Assembly: GCF_000426845.1 (NCBI RefSeq)
Contig: NZ_AUGD01000029.1
Coordinates: forward strand, 1 to 48,756
Direction: 5' to 3'
Source: Bradyrhizobium sp. in8p8
Lineage (GTDB): Bacteria; Pseudomonadota; Alphaproteobacteria; Rhizobiales; Xanthobacteraceae
DNA length: 48,756 nt
Shown: piece after piece, positions 9,024 through 16,956 of the stretch
Layout: each line of letters starts with the position of its first letter
Position numbering within the stretch: the first letter of the stretch is position 1
Made by a program: the position numbers and the translations under genes
Notes under the pieces: generated by a model
What the model saw: the letters and a program-made list of their open reading frames with translations, nothing else
Database searches by the model: none
What the model was told of the DNA's origin: nothing

Positions 9024-9783
9024 CCGCAATCACTCCCGCGGAACGCATCTTGATCGATCTCGGCATATCGCAACCGAAGGATATCGATCTGGACGTCATC
9101 GCGTGGACCAGAGGCGCGGTCGTCAACTATCGTCCGATGGACGGATGAGAAGCGAGGATCATCGGCACGAAGCGCAAGGCCGTGATCTCGGTGAACAGCC
9201 TCAGCATGCCCGAGCGGAGGCGGTTTTCCCTGGCCCACGAACTGGGCCACTGGCATCACCATCGCGGCCGCATTCACTTCTGCGGCAAGGACGAAGTATG
9301 CAGCTTTCGCGACGACCCCCTCAACCCCGAGCGCCACGCCGACGACTTCGCCTCCGATCTCATCCTGCCGGACTTCATGGTCACTCCGCGCATGCGCAAG
9401 ATGAAGCGACCCACATTGTCGGCCATTCGCGAACTCGCCGACGAGTTTCGCGTCAGCGACACGGCGACGGCCGTCAAGATCGCGTGCCGGAATCAGTTCC
9501 CCATAATCGTGATCTGTCACGGCAAGACGCGTCGGCGCTGGTTCAGGCGCTCGAAAATGATTCAGAACTGGTGTTTCCGTCGGATACGCTCGACCGCGAA
9601 AGCTATGCCGGACGCATGCTGTTCAACGGCGAGGCCGAGCAGAACTTTCCCAGGAAAACGCCCGCGGAAACCTGGTTCAGCTTCAAAGGCTGCGACCGTT
9701 CGGAGGTCGAGGAGCAGTCATTCCTGCTGCCGAACGACGAGATCCTGACGATCCTCAAGTTACCCGATGAAGCAGTCGCTTAG
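9020..9783 (+). pseudogene. ImmA/IrrE family metallo-endopeptidase, one nonsense and one frameshift mutation
   Basis: ATG 9020 starts MTAITPAERILIDLGISQPK. The zinc motif HELGH lies in RFSLAHELGHWHHHRG, followed by the third ligand region ERHADDFASDLILPDFM. An in-frame TGA at 9146 replaces what is normally a cysteine codon (PMDG-stop-EARIIGT), so one base change (TGC to TGA) explains it. A one-base shift near 9525 moves the end (LVQALENDSELVFPSDTLDR to LKLPDEAVA) into another frame, stopping at 9781. ImmA/IrrE (COG2856) proteases cleave transcriptional regulators. CapP, of the CapH-CapP pair that controls some CBASS operons, belongs to the same family, and a CBASS-like operon lies directly divergent here. 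Confidence 0.85.
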
Positions 9784-9825
9784 ACCGCGTCCGTGTCACC
9801 ACACAGCATCGGCCGCTTGAGTTTG

Positions 9826-10753
9826 CTAGATCCTCGCCGAAAACTTCGTGAAAGCGGTCAGCGTCTGCATCGTCGGCGAAATGTCGCGCTGATAGATCTC
9901 GGCTTTTAGGAACGCGATCTCGTCATCGAGCGCGGTCTCGCAGACGTCGACGTACCAGCTCTTCGGACGACCGTCCGCGCCGTCGGACCAGCGGTAGCCA
10001 AGGCGCTCAGCGAATCCCTCAATTCAAACGGCGACTGCTCGCCCAAAGCCGGACCGTCTTCTTCCGTGCCGTCTCAAGCAGGAGTGCCAGCGCCGGCGCG
10101 CCCGTGGTCGGAAGCTCGAAGGCGAGCACTTCGAGCAGCGCGTGGCAGTCATCGACGGTGCGGTGCGCGTGGTGGAAGTAGCCGGCACCGTTCAGCAGGT
10201 AACCCAACTGCGCGCCGGCGAATCCGTGCTTGCGCCAGTCGATCTCGCTCATGCTGCAGGCCCAGGCCTTGTGCTCGAACACTGGCCTGTAGCGCTCGGC
10301 GAACTTCCTGTCGAACGCACTGTAGTGCGCAATGACGATGACCGCATCCTCCGCGAAGGCCGTGATGGCCGAGCCGTCGAATCTTTGGCCGGCCACCACC
10401 GCGTCGGTAATGCCGGTTAGTGCCGTCACTTCCGCCGAGATGGGAGCGCTAGGCTCGTTGAACGCGGAGAGCGTGCCTCGCAACCCGACGATCCGCCCGT
10501 CCGTCGTGTAGTCGAACTTGACCATCCCGAGCTCGATGATCTCGTCCTTGGTGTGATCGAGACCGGTCGTCTCGGTGTCGAGCAGAACGCAGGTCCTGAC
10601 CTCCTGTCCCATGCTGGGGACCTATCTCGGGCGCGCAGCCAGACGCTGCAGGATCCGGTAGTCCGGCGACCGGGCCAGCGCGTCGGCCATCGCCGCCAGA
10701 TCTGCTGTACCCTGAAACATCTCGGTTCGGAGGGGGTGCGGCAGTGCGTTCAT
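9826..10753 (-). pseudogene. DnaQ-like 3'-5' exonuclease (DEDD), internal TAG and 3' frameshift
   Basis: The exonuclease domain starts at ATG 10612: the ExoI motif is LLDTETTGLD, ExoII lies in VIVIAHYSAFDRKF and ExoIII has HRTVDDCHALLE, so all acidic residues are present. Upstream in the same frame, ATG 10753 opens a 43-residue leader (MNALPHPLRTEMFQGTADLA...) that ends with TAG at 10622-10624, only three codons before ATG 10612; related exonucleases carry such a leader as part of one protein. Downstream, the frame ends at 10019, but a one-base shift restores a further 60 residues (GYRWSDGADGRPKSWYVDVC...) to TAG 9826. The core domain alone may still be made from 10612. Confidence 0.75.
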
Positions 10754-10932
10754 CCGCCACTACAATACCCGGCGCGCCCGCGATGAGGTACTGCAAAACA
10801 GGCGATCCAAGTGCTTTTCGGGAACGTTCAGTCGATCCCGTCGTGCCGCGGGGAGCCCGCTGCGGGCAATATCCGGCGGTCACCCGGATCATCCGCGGAT
10901 GGCTTAAGAGTGTGTCTCCTACATTCAAGCGC

Positions 10933-12294
10933 TCAGGAAAAGCCCGGAGGGCGCGCGCCTGGTGGCTCCGGATCTTCCTCAGGCTCGTCCTCGACGTCGC
11001 TCTTCAGATTCCGCAACATGTCCCGACAATTGACGGCGACGCAGTCCGATATCTGCTGATAGACCGGCGACTTCTTGAGCGCGTTCAATTCATCGACGAC
11101 GGACGGCAGCGCATCCAGCACCGCCTGGGAAAGCTCCCCGACGCGGCGCCTCACCTGAGTGCCGGAGATCTGGTTCTCCTCCGCCATGTGGTCCCAGTGG
11201 CGCGCATGGATGTAGCGACCGCGGTTCTTGTCGGCGATCTTCATGGCTAAATTCCGGGTCACGTCCGGATAGATGTCGCCGTTCATCACGTCGTAGAGCG
11301 GCGCCATGGTAACGGCGCCGCCGGGTAGCAGCAGCAGCGAATAGTTCTTCGAGTGCGCGTCGACGTTTCCGCAGAGGACGTTGAAGACGAAGAAGTCGAG
11401 GAAGCGCGCGGCGTTGGCCGCGCCGTTGTCCGTCTTCCGGATGACGTCGAAGCAGTCCTTCATGCTCGGCCCGCGCAGCCTCGTCGCTGGGTTGGCTTCG
11501 TATTTCGTGGATGGAATGTGGCCGGTCGCTTGGCAGAAATCCTCCTGATGCAGCCTGCGTAGGCTGCGTCCCTCAGGAACGCGGTCGTAGCGCCTCACCA
11601 GCAGATAGTCGAGGTCCTCGGCCTTGTCGATCGTGCACTCGGCGACGGGTAGCTTCACCTTCGCCGCCAGGCGAAGACAGAACGCCTCGTTCTCGACCGC
11701 GCTGTGGAAGTGCTTGTTGGCCGGTTTGAGGATGTGCGTCGTCGGCGCGCCGTCGAGCGCGAGGCCGATGCCTCCGTCCGGATACCGGGCGACGGGAAGC
11801 TTGTCCTGCGCGCCGGCGAGCGACATGTGGATGCCTTCCTCGCCGACCAGAAGCGGCTTCTCGGGAAGGCGGCGGATGGCCGCGGCCCGTTCGGCTTCGG
11901 AAAGCCGCCTGTAGCGCGGCGTCCGCTTCGGCCGCTGGTCGGCGGGCCGCAAGACTTCGAGCGCACCGGGGAGATCCTCTCCCAACTCCTCAAGAAGCGC
12001 GAACACGTTGGCTTCCGGAATCTTGAGGATGGTACCGACCGTCTTCAGCGTCCGGCCTTCGGGCAACAGGTTCAAGAACCATCGGTACACCACGTCCGGT
12101 TCGTGGACGGGCTTCGCAAGCGGCATCCGGGTCGAGACGGCGAACGCGTTCGGATCCTTCGTCCACGCCTCGTCGTAGACGAACTCGATGTCTTGGATCT
12201 CCTCCGAGCGCCGGCGCAGCAGCCCGACGAGCAGACCGCCGTACCGGACTTCGAGGGTCTCTCCGGCCTCGCCCGGCTTCGGTTTGCTCGTCAT
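10933..12294 (-). CDS. hipA: HipA-type serine/threonine kinase toxin
   Basis: 453 residues, intact. N-terminal couple_hipA region (EVRYGGLLVGLLRRR, NLLPEGRTLKTVG), nucleotide-binding loop HMSLAGAQDKLPVARY, then ILKPANKHFHSAVENE and the kinase catalytic loop NVDAHSKNYSLL followed by the metal-binding APLYDVMNGD. HipA kinases phosphorylate translation factors (GltX in E. coli) and halt growth. The start overlaps the hipB stop by four bases (12291-12294), so the two are coupled, with the antitoxin first. The proline/acid-rich tail (DEPEEDPEPPGARPPGFS) is unusual for HipA and may be a local extension. Confidence 0.92.
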   Translation of the reverse strand: MTSKPKPGEAGETLEVRYGGLLVGLLRRRSEEIQDIEFVYDEAWTKDPNAFAVSTRMPLAKPVHEPDVVYRWFLNLLPEGRTLKTVGTILKIPEANVFALLEELGEDLPGALEVLRPADQRPKRTPRYRRLSEAERAAAIRRLPEKPLLVGEEGIHMSLAGAQDKLPVARYPDGGIGLALDGAPTTHILKPANKHFHSAVENEAFCLRLAAKVKLPVAECTIDKAEDLDYLLVRRYDRVPEGRSLRRLHQEDFCQATGHIPSTKYEANPATRLRGPSMKDCFDVIRKTDNGAANAARFLDFFVFNVLCGNVDAHSKNYSLLLLPGGAVTMAPLYDVMNGDIYPDVTRNLAMKIADKNRGRYIHARHWDHMAEENQISGTQVRRRVGELSQAVLDALPSVVDELNALKKSPVYQQISDCVAVNCRDMLRNLKSDVEDEPEEDPEPPGARPPGFS

Positions 12295-12572
12295 GGTGTC
12301 GGGGAGAAGTTGTCGGGATCGAATGCTTCGGATTCCTTGGCCGCCGGCGGTGGCGACGGCACGGGGCTCATCTCCGGCGTCAGTCGGATGCCGAGCGCCT
12401 GCAGCAGGCGGAGGACGAGGCCGATCTGGCTGGTGTCCTTGCCGTTTTCGATATCAACGATAAAGCGGACGCCTACGTTGGCCGCCAAGGCAACGTCCTG
12501 CTGCCGGAGCCCCAAGGAGGCGCGCCGGTTCCGGATCAGTTCGCCGATTTCGGCGGTGGATGTTATTGCCAT
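12291..12572 (-). CDS. hipB: HipB-type XRE antitoxin
   Basis: 93 residues with a helix-turn-helix: IGELIRNRRASLGLRQQDVA, then NVGVRFIVDIENGKDTSQIG, the standard XRE fold. It neutralises HipA and represses the operon. A proline-rich tail (PEMSPVPSPPPAAKES) follows the DNA-binding domain. ATG 12572 is preceded after a few bases by the first of six palindromes (12579-12592), so bound HipB would cover the ribosome-binding region or promoter. It is followed directly by hipA with an ATGA overlap. Confidence 0.9.
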   Translation of the reverse strand: MAITSTAEIGELIRNRRASLGLRQQDVALAANVGVRFIVDIENGKDTSQIGLVLRLLQALGIRLTPEMSPVPSPPPAAKESEAFDPDNFSPTP

Positions 12573-12575
12573 GCC

Positions 12576-12840
12576 AATTTCCCGAGCGGGAATATAGATT
12601 GCGGAATGGTAAATGACAAGATTAATTTCCCGTGCGGGAAGTTTTGTGGTTTTTGAGGGGAACTAGGGCGTGAAATTTCCCGCGCGGGAATATAGATGCG
12701 TAATCGGAAATGAGAAACCTAATTTCCCGAGCGGGAATTTTTGTGGGTTTTTGGAGGGAGCCAGGACGTGAAATTTACCGACCGGGAATCTCTGACAGCG
12801 TCGGAGGCAAGTTGCCGCAGAATTTATCGGTCGGTAAATC
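12576..12840. promoter_or_regulatory. Array of six palindromic operator-like sites upstream of hipBA
   Basis: Core palindromes occur at 12579-12592 (TTCCCGAGCGGGAA), 12627-12640 (TTCCCGTGCGGGAA), 12677-12690 (TTCCCGCGCGGGAA), 12724-12737 (TTCCCGAGCGGGAA), 12775-12788 (TTACCGACCGGGAA) and 12824-12837 (TTATCGGTCGGTAA). Start-to-start spacings are 48, 50, 47, 51 and 49 bases. Sites 1 and 3 share a following AATATAGAT-type sequence, and sites 2 and 4 share a T/G-rich spacer (TTTTGTGGTTTTTG-like), so sites 1-2 and 3-4 look like a duplication of a ~97 bp unit. HipB proteins bind palindromes of this sort to autoregulate. The hipBA promoter should lie here, reading leftward. Confidence 0.8.
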
Positions 12841-13475
12841 GACAATTTCAAGGAGCACGCCTCGCCGTCGCTCCTGGGCAGAATAGCGATCGAGTGCCGG
12901 GAGCGGAGAGCCGAGCGACCCCTGACCGCTTAGGCTCAGTGAACGCGCCCCCTGATCTCCCGCAGATCGTCCGCGTATTCCTCGACCTCCGAAGCATCTC
13001 GTCCGGATTCGGCAGCGCCGGTTTTGGTGGCCTCCTGCTAGGCAGCCTCTCGTTAGGTGATTTCATCTGCTCAGGATCGACCGGCGGCCCGCCGGGACGA
13101 TTGACCTGGATCAAAGATCCCGCGCCCTCGCTCGCCCTAACGGTATTATGAGAGTCGTGCCTCCTCGCGATTGCGTCAGCAGCGTTAAGACCGACCTCAC
13201 CAAACCGTCAGCTAATATGGTGGGCGGTCGCGGCCTTTACGGGTCGTTCGACACTCTGTCCCAGCTTGTTGATCGGCTAGGGATTTTAGGATGGACCTAC
13301 TCTCGCGAACGCATGACGCCTTCTGAGAGCGCGTACGAGCGCAGCCACGCGGCTGCGGTCGAGCGTAGGGTCTCGAACACAAGAAATACGCGGGCACCAC
13401 CACGCACGCCCTTCGTCATGGAAGGTTTGGAGCCGCGCCTGAACGCGATGCCGCCCAGTCGCTGGTCCGAGATCC
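12841..13475. other. Stretch without a recognisable gene, between the hipBA operators and a broken gene
   Basis: No open frame here has a family signature I can name. A minus-strand frame from ATG 13114 (MIQVNRPGGPPVDPEQMKSP) could encode 88 residues, and a plus-strand frame from 13148 runs into the next gene; neither is convincing. The one clear element is a FixK/FNR-type box at 13101-13114, listed separately. Confidence 0.4.
13101..13114 (+). promoter_or_regulatory. FixK/FNR-type binding site
   Basis: TTGACCTGGATCAA matches the TTGA-N6-TCAA consensus of Crp/Fnr-family oxygen regulators (FixK2, FnrN) of rhizobia at all eight fixed positions. A TATTAT hexamer follows at 13144-13149, a plausible -10 for plus-strand transcription. 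No intact gene follows closely, so its target may be the broken gene ending at 13875 or a deleted gene. Confidence 0.5.
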
Positions 13476-13875
13476 TTGCCGAGCTGGCGGGGCCCGGGAG
13501 GGTTCTCCAGCCCGAGCAGAACGCCGCTGCGGCTGCCCCGTTCGACCGGCCGGCTGGCAAAAACCCTGTCCAGGACCTTGGCTGAACTCGCCGAGCGCGA
13601 CGACCTCGAAGCCACTCTCCTCGATGAAAACGCGTCTGAGGACGAAAAGCAGAAAGCGAAGCTGAAGCTGGGCGGCCTCAGCCGGATCGCCGACAGCATC
13701 TACGCACGCATTCATCGACGACGACGAGCGCGATGCGCGACTGACGTTTCCGAACGCGGATATCAAGATCGAGCGACGGAACGGGATTCCGGCGCCTTCG
13801 TCTTATTGGGAAGCGGTCGATCTGCGCAACAGCCTGGGCGGAAACGACATCTCGGCCTTCGGCCGTTCGCTCTAG
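13476..13875 (+). pseudogene. Unidentified conserved protein, C-terminal half, frameshifted
   Basis: The coding-like segment RLAKTLSRTLAELAERDDLE...GGLSRIADSIYA (about 13545-13705) is interrupted by a one-base shift near 13705. The next frame gives FIDDDERDARLTFPNADIKI and AVDLRNSLGGNDISAFGRSL with TAG at 13873. The charged, helical character and codon use suggest a real protein whose N-terminus is unclear. I do not recognise the family. It converges on ccoG, whose stop is 17 bases away on the other strand. Confidence 0.4.
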
Positions 13876-13891
13876 ACCCGCTTCTTGGACG

Positions 13892-15316
13892 CTACCTCTC
13901 AACGAACCGGTCCGTGGCGTAGAGCGTGCTACCGGTCTCGTCCCGAGCAATGAACACGACGTCCTTCTGCTCGGCGTCCGCCGCCGTCAAGGTGACGCGC
14001 AAGGACTCCGAGGACTCGGCGGCGACCTTGATGGGAGCGACACCATCACCGCCCACGATGGAGAGCCTTGCGTCGATGCCGCCGACGGAGAGCGTGTAAC
14101 GATGAGGGCTCGCCGATTTGTTGAGCAGCTTCACGGTGTAGGCATTGCGCAACGACCCGTCCGATAGCCGGACAGCTACGGGATCGCGATCGTGCTGGAC
14201 CGACAATGTCGCGGTGGTCCTCATCGCGAATGCGACCCCGATGGTTCCGGCCAACGCCAGGCAGGCCGCCGCCAAGCCGACTGTCTTGGGCCGCAGCAGA
14301 CGGTTGCGAAGGGATTCCTTGCTGCGGCCCCGTTCGATGTTCGCCCAGCTTTCGTAATCGATCAGGCCTCTCGGGCGCCCGAGCTTCGCCATCACGCCGT
14401 CGCAGGCATCGACGCATAGGCCGCAATTGATGCATGCGAAGTTCGGCCCCTCCCGGATGTCGATCCCGATCGGGCAGACCGCCACGCACTGGCCGCAGTC
14501 CACGCAATCTCCTGCCGCCTCACCCCGCAGGCGCAACTCGGCGGCCTTCTTCGCGGAGGTCCGCTGCTCGCCGCGATAGTCCCGATAGTTGACGGTGTAG
14601 GCCTCCGGATCCCAGATCGCACCCTGCAGGCGCGGCCAAGGACACATGAAGGTGCAGACCTGCTCGCGCGCGAAACCCGCAAGCCCGTACGTCGTGCCCG
14701 TGAACACCGCGATCCAGGTAAGGGCGATGGCGGAAAAGTTACCGGCACCCAAGCCGCGCAGCAGGCCCGGCGCGTCGGTGAAGTAGAAGATTAGCGTGCC
14801 GCCCGTCGCCAGCGAGATCAGAAGCCACGTCGCGTGCTTTGCGACGATCCGGACGGCTCGTTTCGGCGTGAGCGGCACTCCGATATTCCTCAGGCGCTGG
14901 CGCCGATCGCCTTCGGTCAGGCGCTCGACGAGCAGGAACAGATCGGTCCAGACCGTTTGGGGACAAGCGAAGCCACACCAGAGGCGGCCCGCCAGTGCAT
15001 TCGTGAGGATCAGGATAGTCGAAGCGAGCACCAGGAGGCCCGTGACGAGATAGAGATCCTGAGGCCATATCTCGACGAAGAACGCGTAGAGGCGCCCGTT
15101 GGCGAAGTCGAGCAGCACCGCCTGGTCGGGCGCGTTCGGCCCCCGATCCCAGCGGATGAACGGCGTGACGTAGTAGATCGACAGCGTCAGCAGCAGGATG
15201 CCCCATTTGTTCCGGCGGATCGGCCCCTGGACCGCCTGCGGCACCACGGGCAAACCGGCCGCCGCTGCAGCCTTCGCGCGCGCCTTCGCATGATCGATCT
15301 CGAGAGTGACCGCCAT
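13892..15316 (-). CDS. ccoG: CcoG (FixG/RdxA), cbb3 oxidase accessory 4Fe-4S protein
   Basis: 474 residues, intact. About five membrane segments in the first half (GILLLTLSIYYVTPFIRW; DLYLVTGLLVLASTILILTN; WLLISLATGGTLIFYF; SAIALTWIAVFTGTTYGL; later VGLAAACLALAGTIGVAFAM). Two ferredoxin-type clusters are ligated by DCVDCGQCVAVCP and CINCGLCVDACD; conserved CGFACPQTVW and CTFMCPWPRLQ motifs are present, and a periplasmic Ig-like C-terminal domain closes the protein. CcoG reduces Cu(II) to Cu(I) for assembly of the copper centre of cbb3-type oxidase. It lies immediately downstream of a broken DUF2249-DUF59 pair, probably as the last gene of that operon. No ccoNOQP genes are in the window. Confidence 0.93.
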   Translation of the reverse strand: MAVTLEIDHAKARAKAAAAAGLPVVPQAVQGPIRRNKWGILLLTLSIYYVTPFIRWDRGPNAPDQAVLLDFANGRLYAFFVEIWPQDLYLVTGLLVLASTILILTNALAGRLWCGFACPQTVWTDLFLLVERLTEGDRRQRLRNIGVPLTPKRAVRIVAKHATWLLISLATGGTLIFYFTDAPGLLRGLGAGNFSAIALTWIAVFTGTTYGLAGFAREQVCTFMCPWPRLQGAIWDPEAYTVNYRDYRGEQRTSAKKAAELRLRGEAAGDCVDCGQCVAVCPIGIDIREGPNFACINCGLCVDACDGVMAKLGRPRGLIDYESWANIERGRSKESLRNRLLRPKTVGLAAACLALAGTIGVAFAMRTTATLSVQHDRDPVAVRLSDGSLRNAYTVKLLNKSASPHRYTLSVGGIDARLSIVGGDGVAPIKVAAESSESLRVTLTAADAEQKDVVFIARDETGSTLYATDRFVER

Positions 15317-15320
15317 ACCG

Positions 15321-15622
15321 TCAGTTCACCGCGGCGAAGCCGAGCGAGGCCCGGACCGCCGGTCCGAGGAGGTCGGGAGTCCGAGCGGCTCGAAGGTCAT
15401 CGCCACGTCGACGGAAACGACCCCTGGAACGGTCGACGCTTCCTCATGCGCTCCTTCCTTCAGGAGGGACGTCGCTGGACGCCCCGGCGTCGTTGGGCTC
15501 ATCGTGATGCGGACCGCCCTATCCACGACCGCAATGTCGTAGACGACGATTTTCTCTCCCAGTTCGGGATTGATCACGACGCACAGCGCGTCCCCGACGC
15601 GTGCGATGGGCTGATCTGTCAT
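15321..15622 (-). pseudogene. DUF59/MIP18-type protein lacking its DLG motif and cysteine (cassette B)
   Basis: ATG 15622 overlaps the DUF2249 stop (ATGA). The product starts MTDQPIARVGDALCVVINPE. The segment normally reading NIVDLGLVYDI is here KIVVYDI, an apparent in-frame loss of four codons (DLGL). The cysteine normally found in TTPGCPA is an arginine (TTPGRPA). Near 15395 a frameshift puts the usual ending TPDLLGPAVRASLGFAAVN in another frame, stopping at 15321, five bases from the ccoG start. The open frame itself continues to 15326 with unrelated residues. Loss of the key residues suggests it is no longer functional even where it is in frame. Confidence 0.7.
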
Positions 15623-16122
15623 GACGGCGCCCTCACGGTCAGTTCGTAGGTGGCGCCGTCATGATGAAATCCACCGAGCCAGCGAAAGCCGCGCGTTTCG
15701 AACTGCGGGAGCAGGAAGACGGGCTCCCGCTGCAGAAGCGAGGACAGCGTCTCGCCGGTCCGGAGCCTTTCCGCGGCAGCGAGGATTCGGACCATGGCTT
15801 CTGGAGGGTCGAGGTCGCGGTTGTCGAGCTCCACGACAGGCTCGGGCCAAGGGCCGAAGGGTGAATTGTTTGCGTCAAACGATGTGGTCTCCGGCTTGGG
15901 CCTCCGTAGGCGTGAACAGCACCAATCCTCGCCGTCGAGGGCGCGGTCGGAGTGGGCGAACCCCTTCTCGGCCATGACGGCGAAGAGAGACCGGCTTGAA
16001 CGGCGCGTAGAGGCGGAGCCCGCGCCCCTCTTCCAAGCCCTCCACCGCCGCATGATGACCGCGAACGGCTCGCCGCCGCCGCGCAGGATCGGTCGTACAT
16101 CGAGATCTAAGTAATCGGTCAT
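15619..16122 (-). pseudogene. DUF2249 domain protein with two compensated frameshifts (cassette B)
   Basis: ATG 16122 follows a good ribosome-binding site (GAGGAGA). It starts MTDYLDLDVRPILRGGGEPF, the same N-terminus as the copy at 2007. The open frame continues without a stop to 15619, but two internal stretches (after AVIM, and from GEDW to the region of GPWPEPVVELD) are out of frame relative to the family. There YAPFKPVSLFAVM-like and VLFTPTEAQAGDHIV residues appear in other frames. The end (AMVRILAAAERLRTGETLSS, GGFHHDGATYELTVRAPS) is in frame. A full-length but scrambled product could be made. The following DUF59 gene is coupled by ATGA. Confidence 0.7.
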
Positions 16123-16496
16123 GGCGATCTCCTCAGGGGCGGGCGACCACAGATGCAGCACGACCGTCCGCGGCCGGACGCTCAGAAATTCAGCTTTGGC
16201 GAAACGGCCGGCGACTGGCGCTCGCATGGGCTGTTTTTGCACGCTCCGATATGCGTGAGGCAACGTATCCCGACCTTCGAGAGAAATGGTTGCGCCATCG
16301 CAAAGAATCGGCGGACCCCGATCAGATCGAACAGACTCTGTTGCCTGGCCAGCCGGCGGAACGTCTGTCGATTCCGAACGACCGATGACCGCGGCGGCCC
16401 TACACCTTGGGTCGGCCATCGGCCTAGGATGCGGCAGACCAACTGCTCCCGCCTTTGAACCTGGAAGCCTCGACAAGAGCCTGTGAGATGATTAGA
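16123..16496. other. Stretch without a recognisable gene between cassette B DUF2249 and mntA
   Basis: No frame on either strand resembles a known protein. It should hold the promoter for the leftward DUF2249-DUF59-ccoG operon, or the scar left when the toxin-antitoxin pair separated that operon from its membrane-protein gene. No clear -35/-10 pair or regulator box was seen. Confidence 0.4.
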
Positions 16497-16513
16497 TGTA
16501 TACAACGTATACA
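16497..16513. promoter_or_regulatory. Perfect palindrome in front of the mntA-hepT operon
   Basis: TGTATACAACGTATACA is an exact inverted repeat, 7 bases each arm with a 3-base centre, ending 8 bases before the ATG at 16522. The position suits an autoregulatory operator. The downstream protein carries a ribbon-helix-helix-like N-terminus that could bind it. Confidence 0.65.
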
Positions 16514-16521
16514 GGCATAGC

Positions 16522-16956
16522 ATGAGAGAAGTCCTATCATTCCGGGTGAGCTCTTCGGCGGCTTCGCAGGCGCGCGCCAAGGCCTCAGCCGGCGGCAGGA
16601 ATCTAACGGCCTACTTGGAGGAACTCGTGATGAGCGACTTAGAAGAAAGGCCGCGCCCTTTATTGGTCGAGGTGTTGCGCCTGATCCGTCACAATCGGAC
16701 TGATTTGGAGAAGATTGGACTTCGCCACGCCGACATCTTCGGATCCGTCGCACGCGGTGAAGACGAGTCCGCAAGTGACGTCGACATTCTGGTCGATCTT
16801 GATCCCGAGATCGTGGGCGACCTCTTCGCTTACAGCCGCGTGCAGCGGACGCTTCAGGAACTGATCGGACGTCCCGTGGATATCACGCCAAAGAATGGGA
16901 AGCGTCAGCCGGAGATGGCTGCAGAAATCGCCAGGGATGCGGTGAATGTCTACTGA
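16522..16956 (+). CDS. MNT-type nucleotidyltransferase antitoxin with a ribbon-helix-helix-like N-terminus
   Basis: 144 residues. The nucleotidyltransferase domain (from about residue 37) has the motif GSVARGEDESASDVDILVDL, i.e. G-S-x10-D-x-D, and continues through RPVDITPKNGKR. MntA antitoxins AMPylate their HepT toxin partner. Most are ~100 residues. Here about 36 residues precede (VLSFRVSSSAASQARAKASA...NLTAYLEELV) with a strand-helix-helix pattern like a ribbon-helix-helix DNA-binding domain, and a palindrome sits just upstream. A start at ATG 16630 would give only the short form. The 3' end overlaps the toxin gene by 11 bases. Confidence 0.85.
   Translation: MREVLSFRVSSSAASQARAKASAGGRNLTAYLEELVMSDLEERPRPLLVEVLRLIRHNRTDLEKIGLRHADIFGSVARGEDESASDVDILVDLDPEIVGDLFAYSRVQRTLQELIGRPVDITPKNGKRQPEMAAEIARDAVNVY

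Noticed and set aside
12576..12840. CRISPR-like appearance of the evenly spaced repeats
   Set aside because: The repeats are only ~14-20 bases, palindromic, variable, and the spacers are partly duplicated; no cas gene is near. Operator sites for HipB explain them better.
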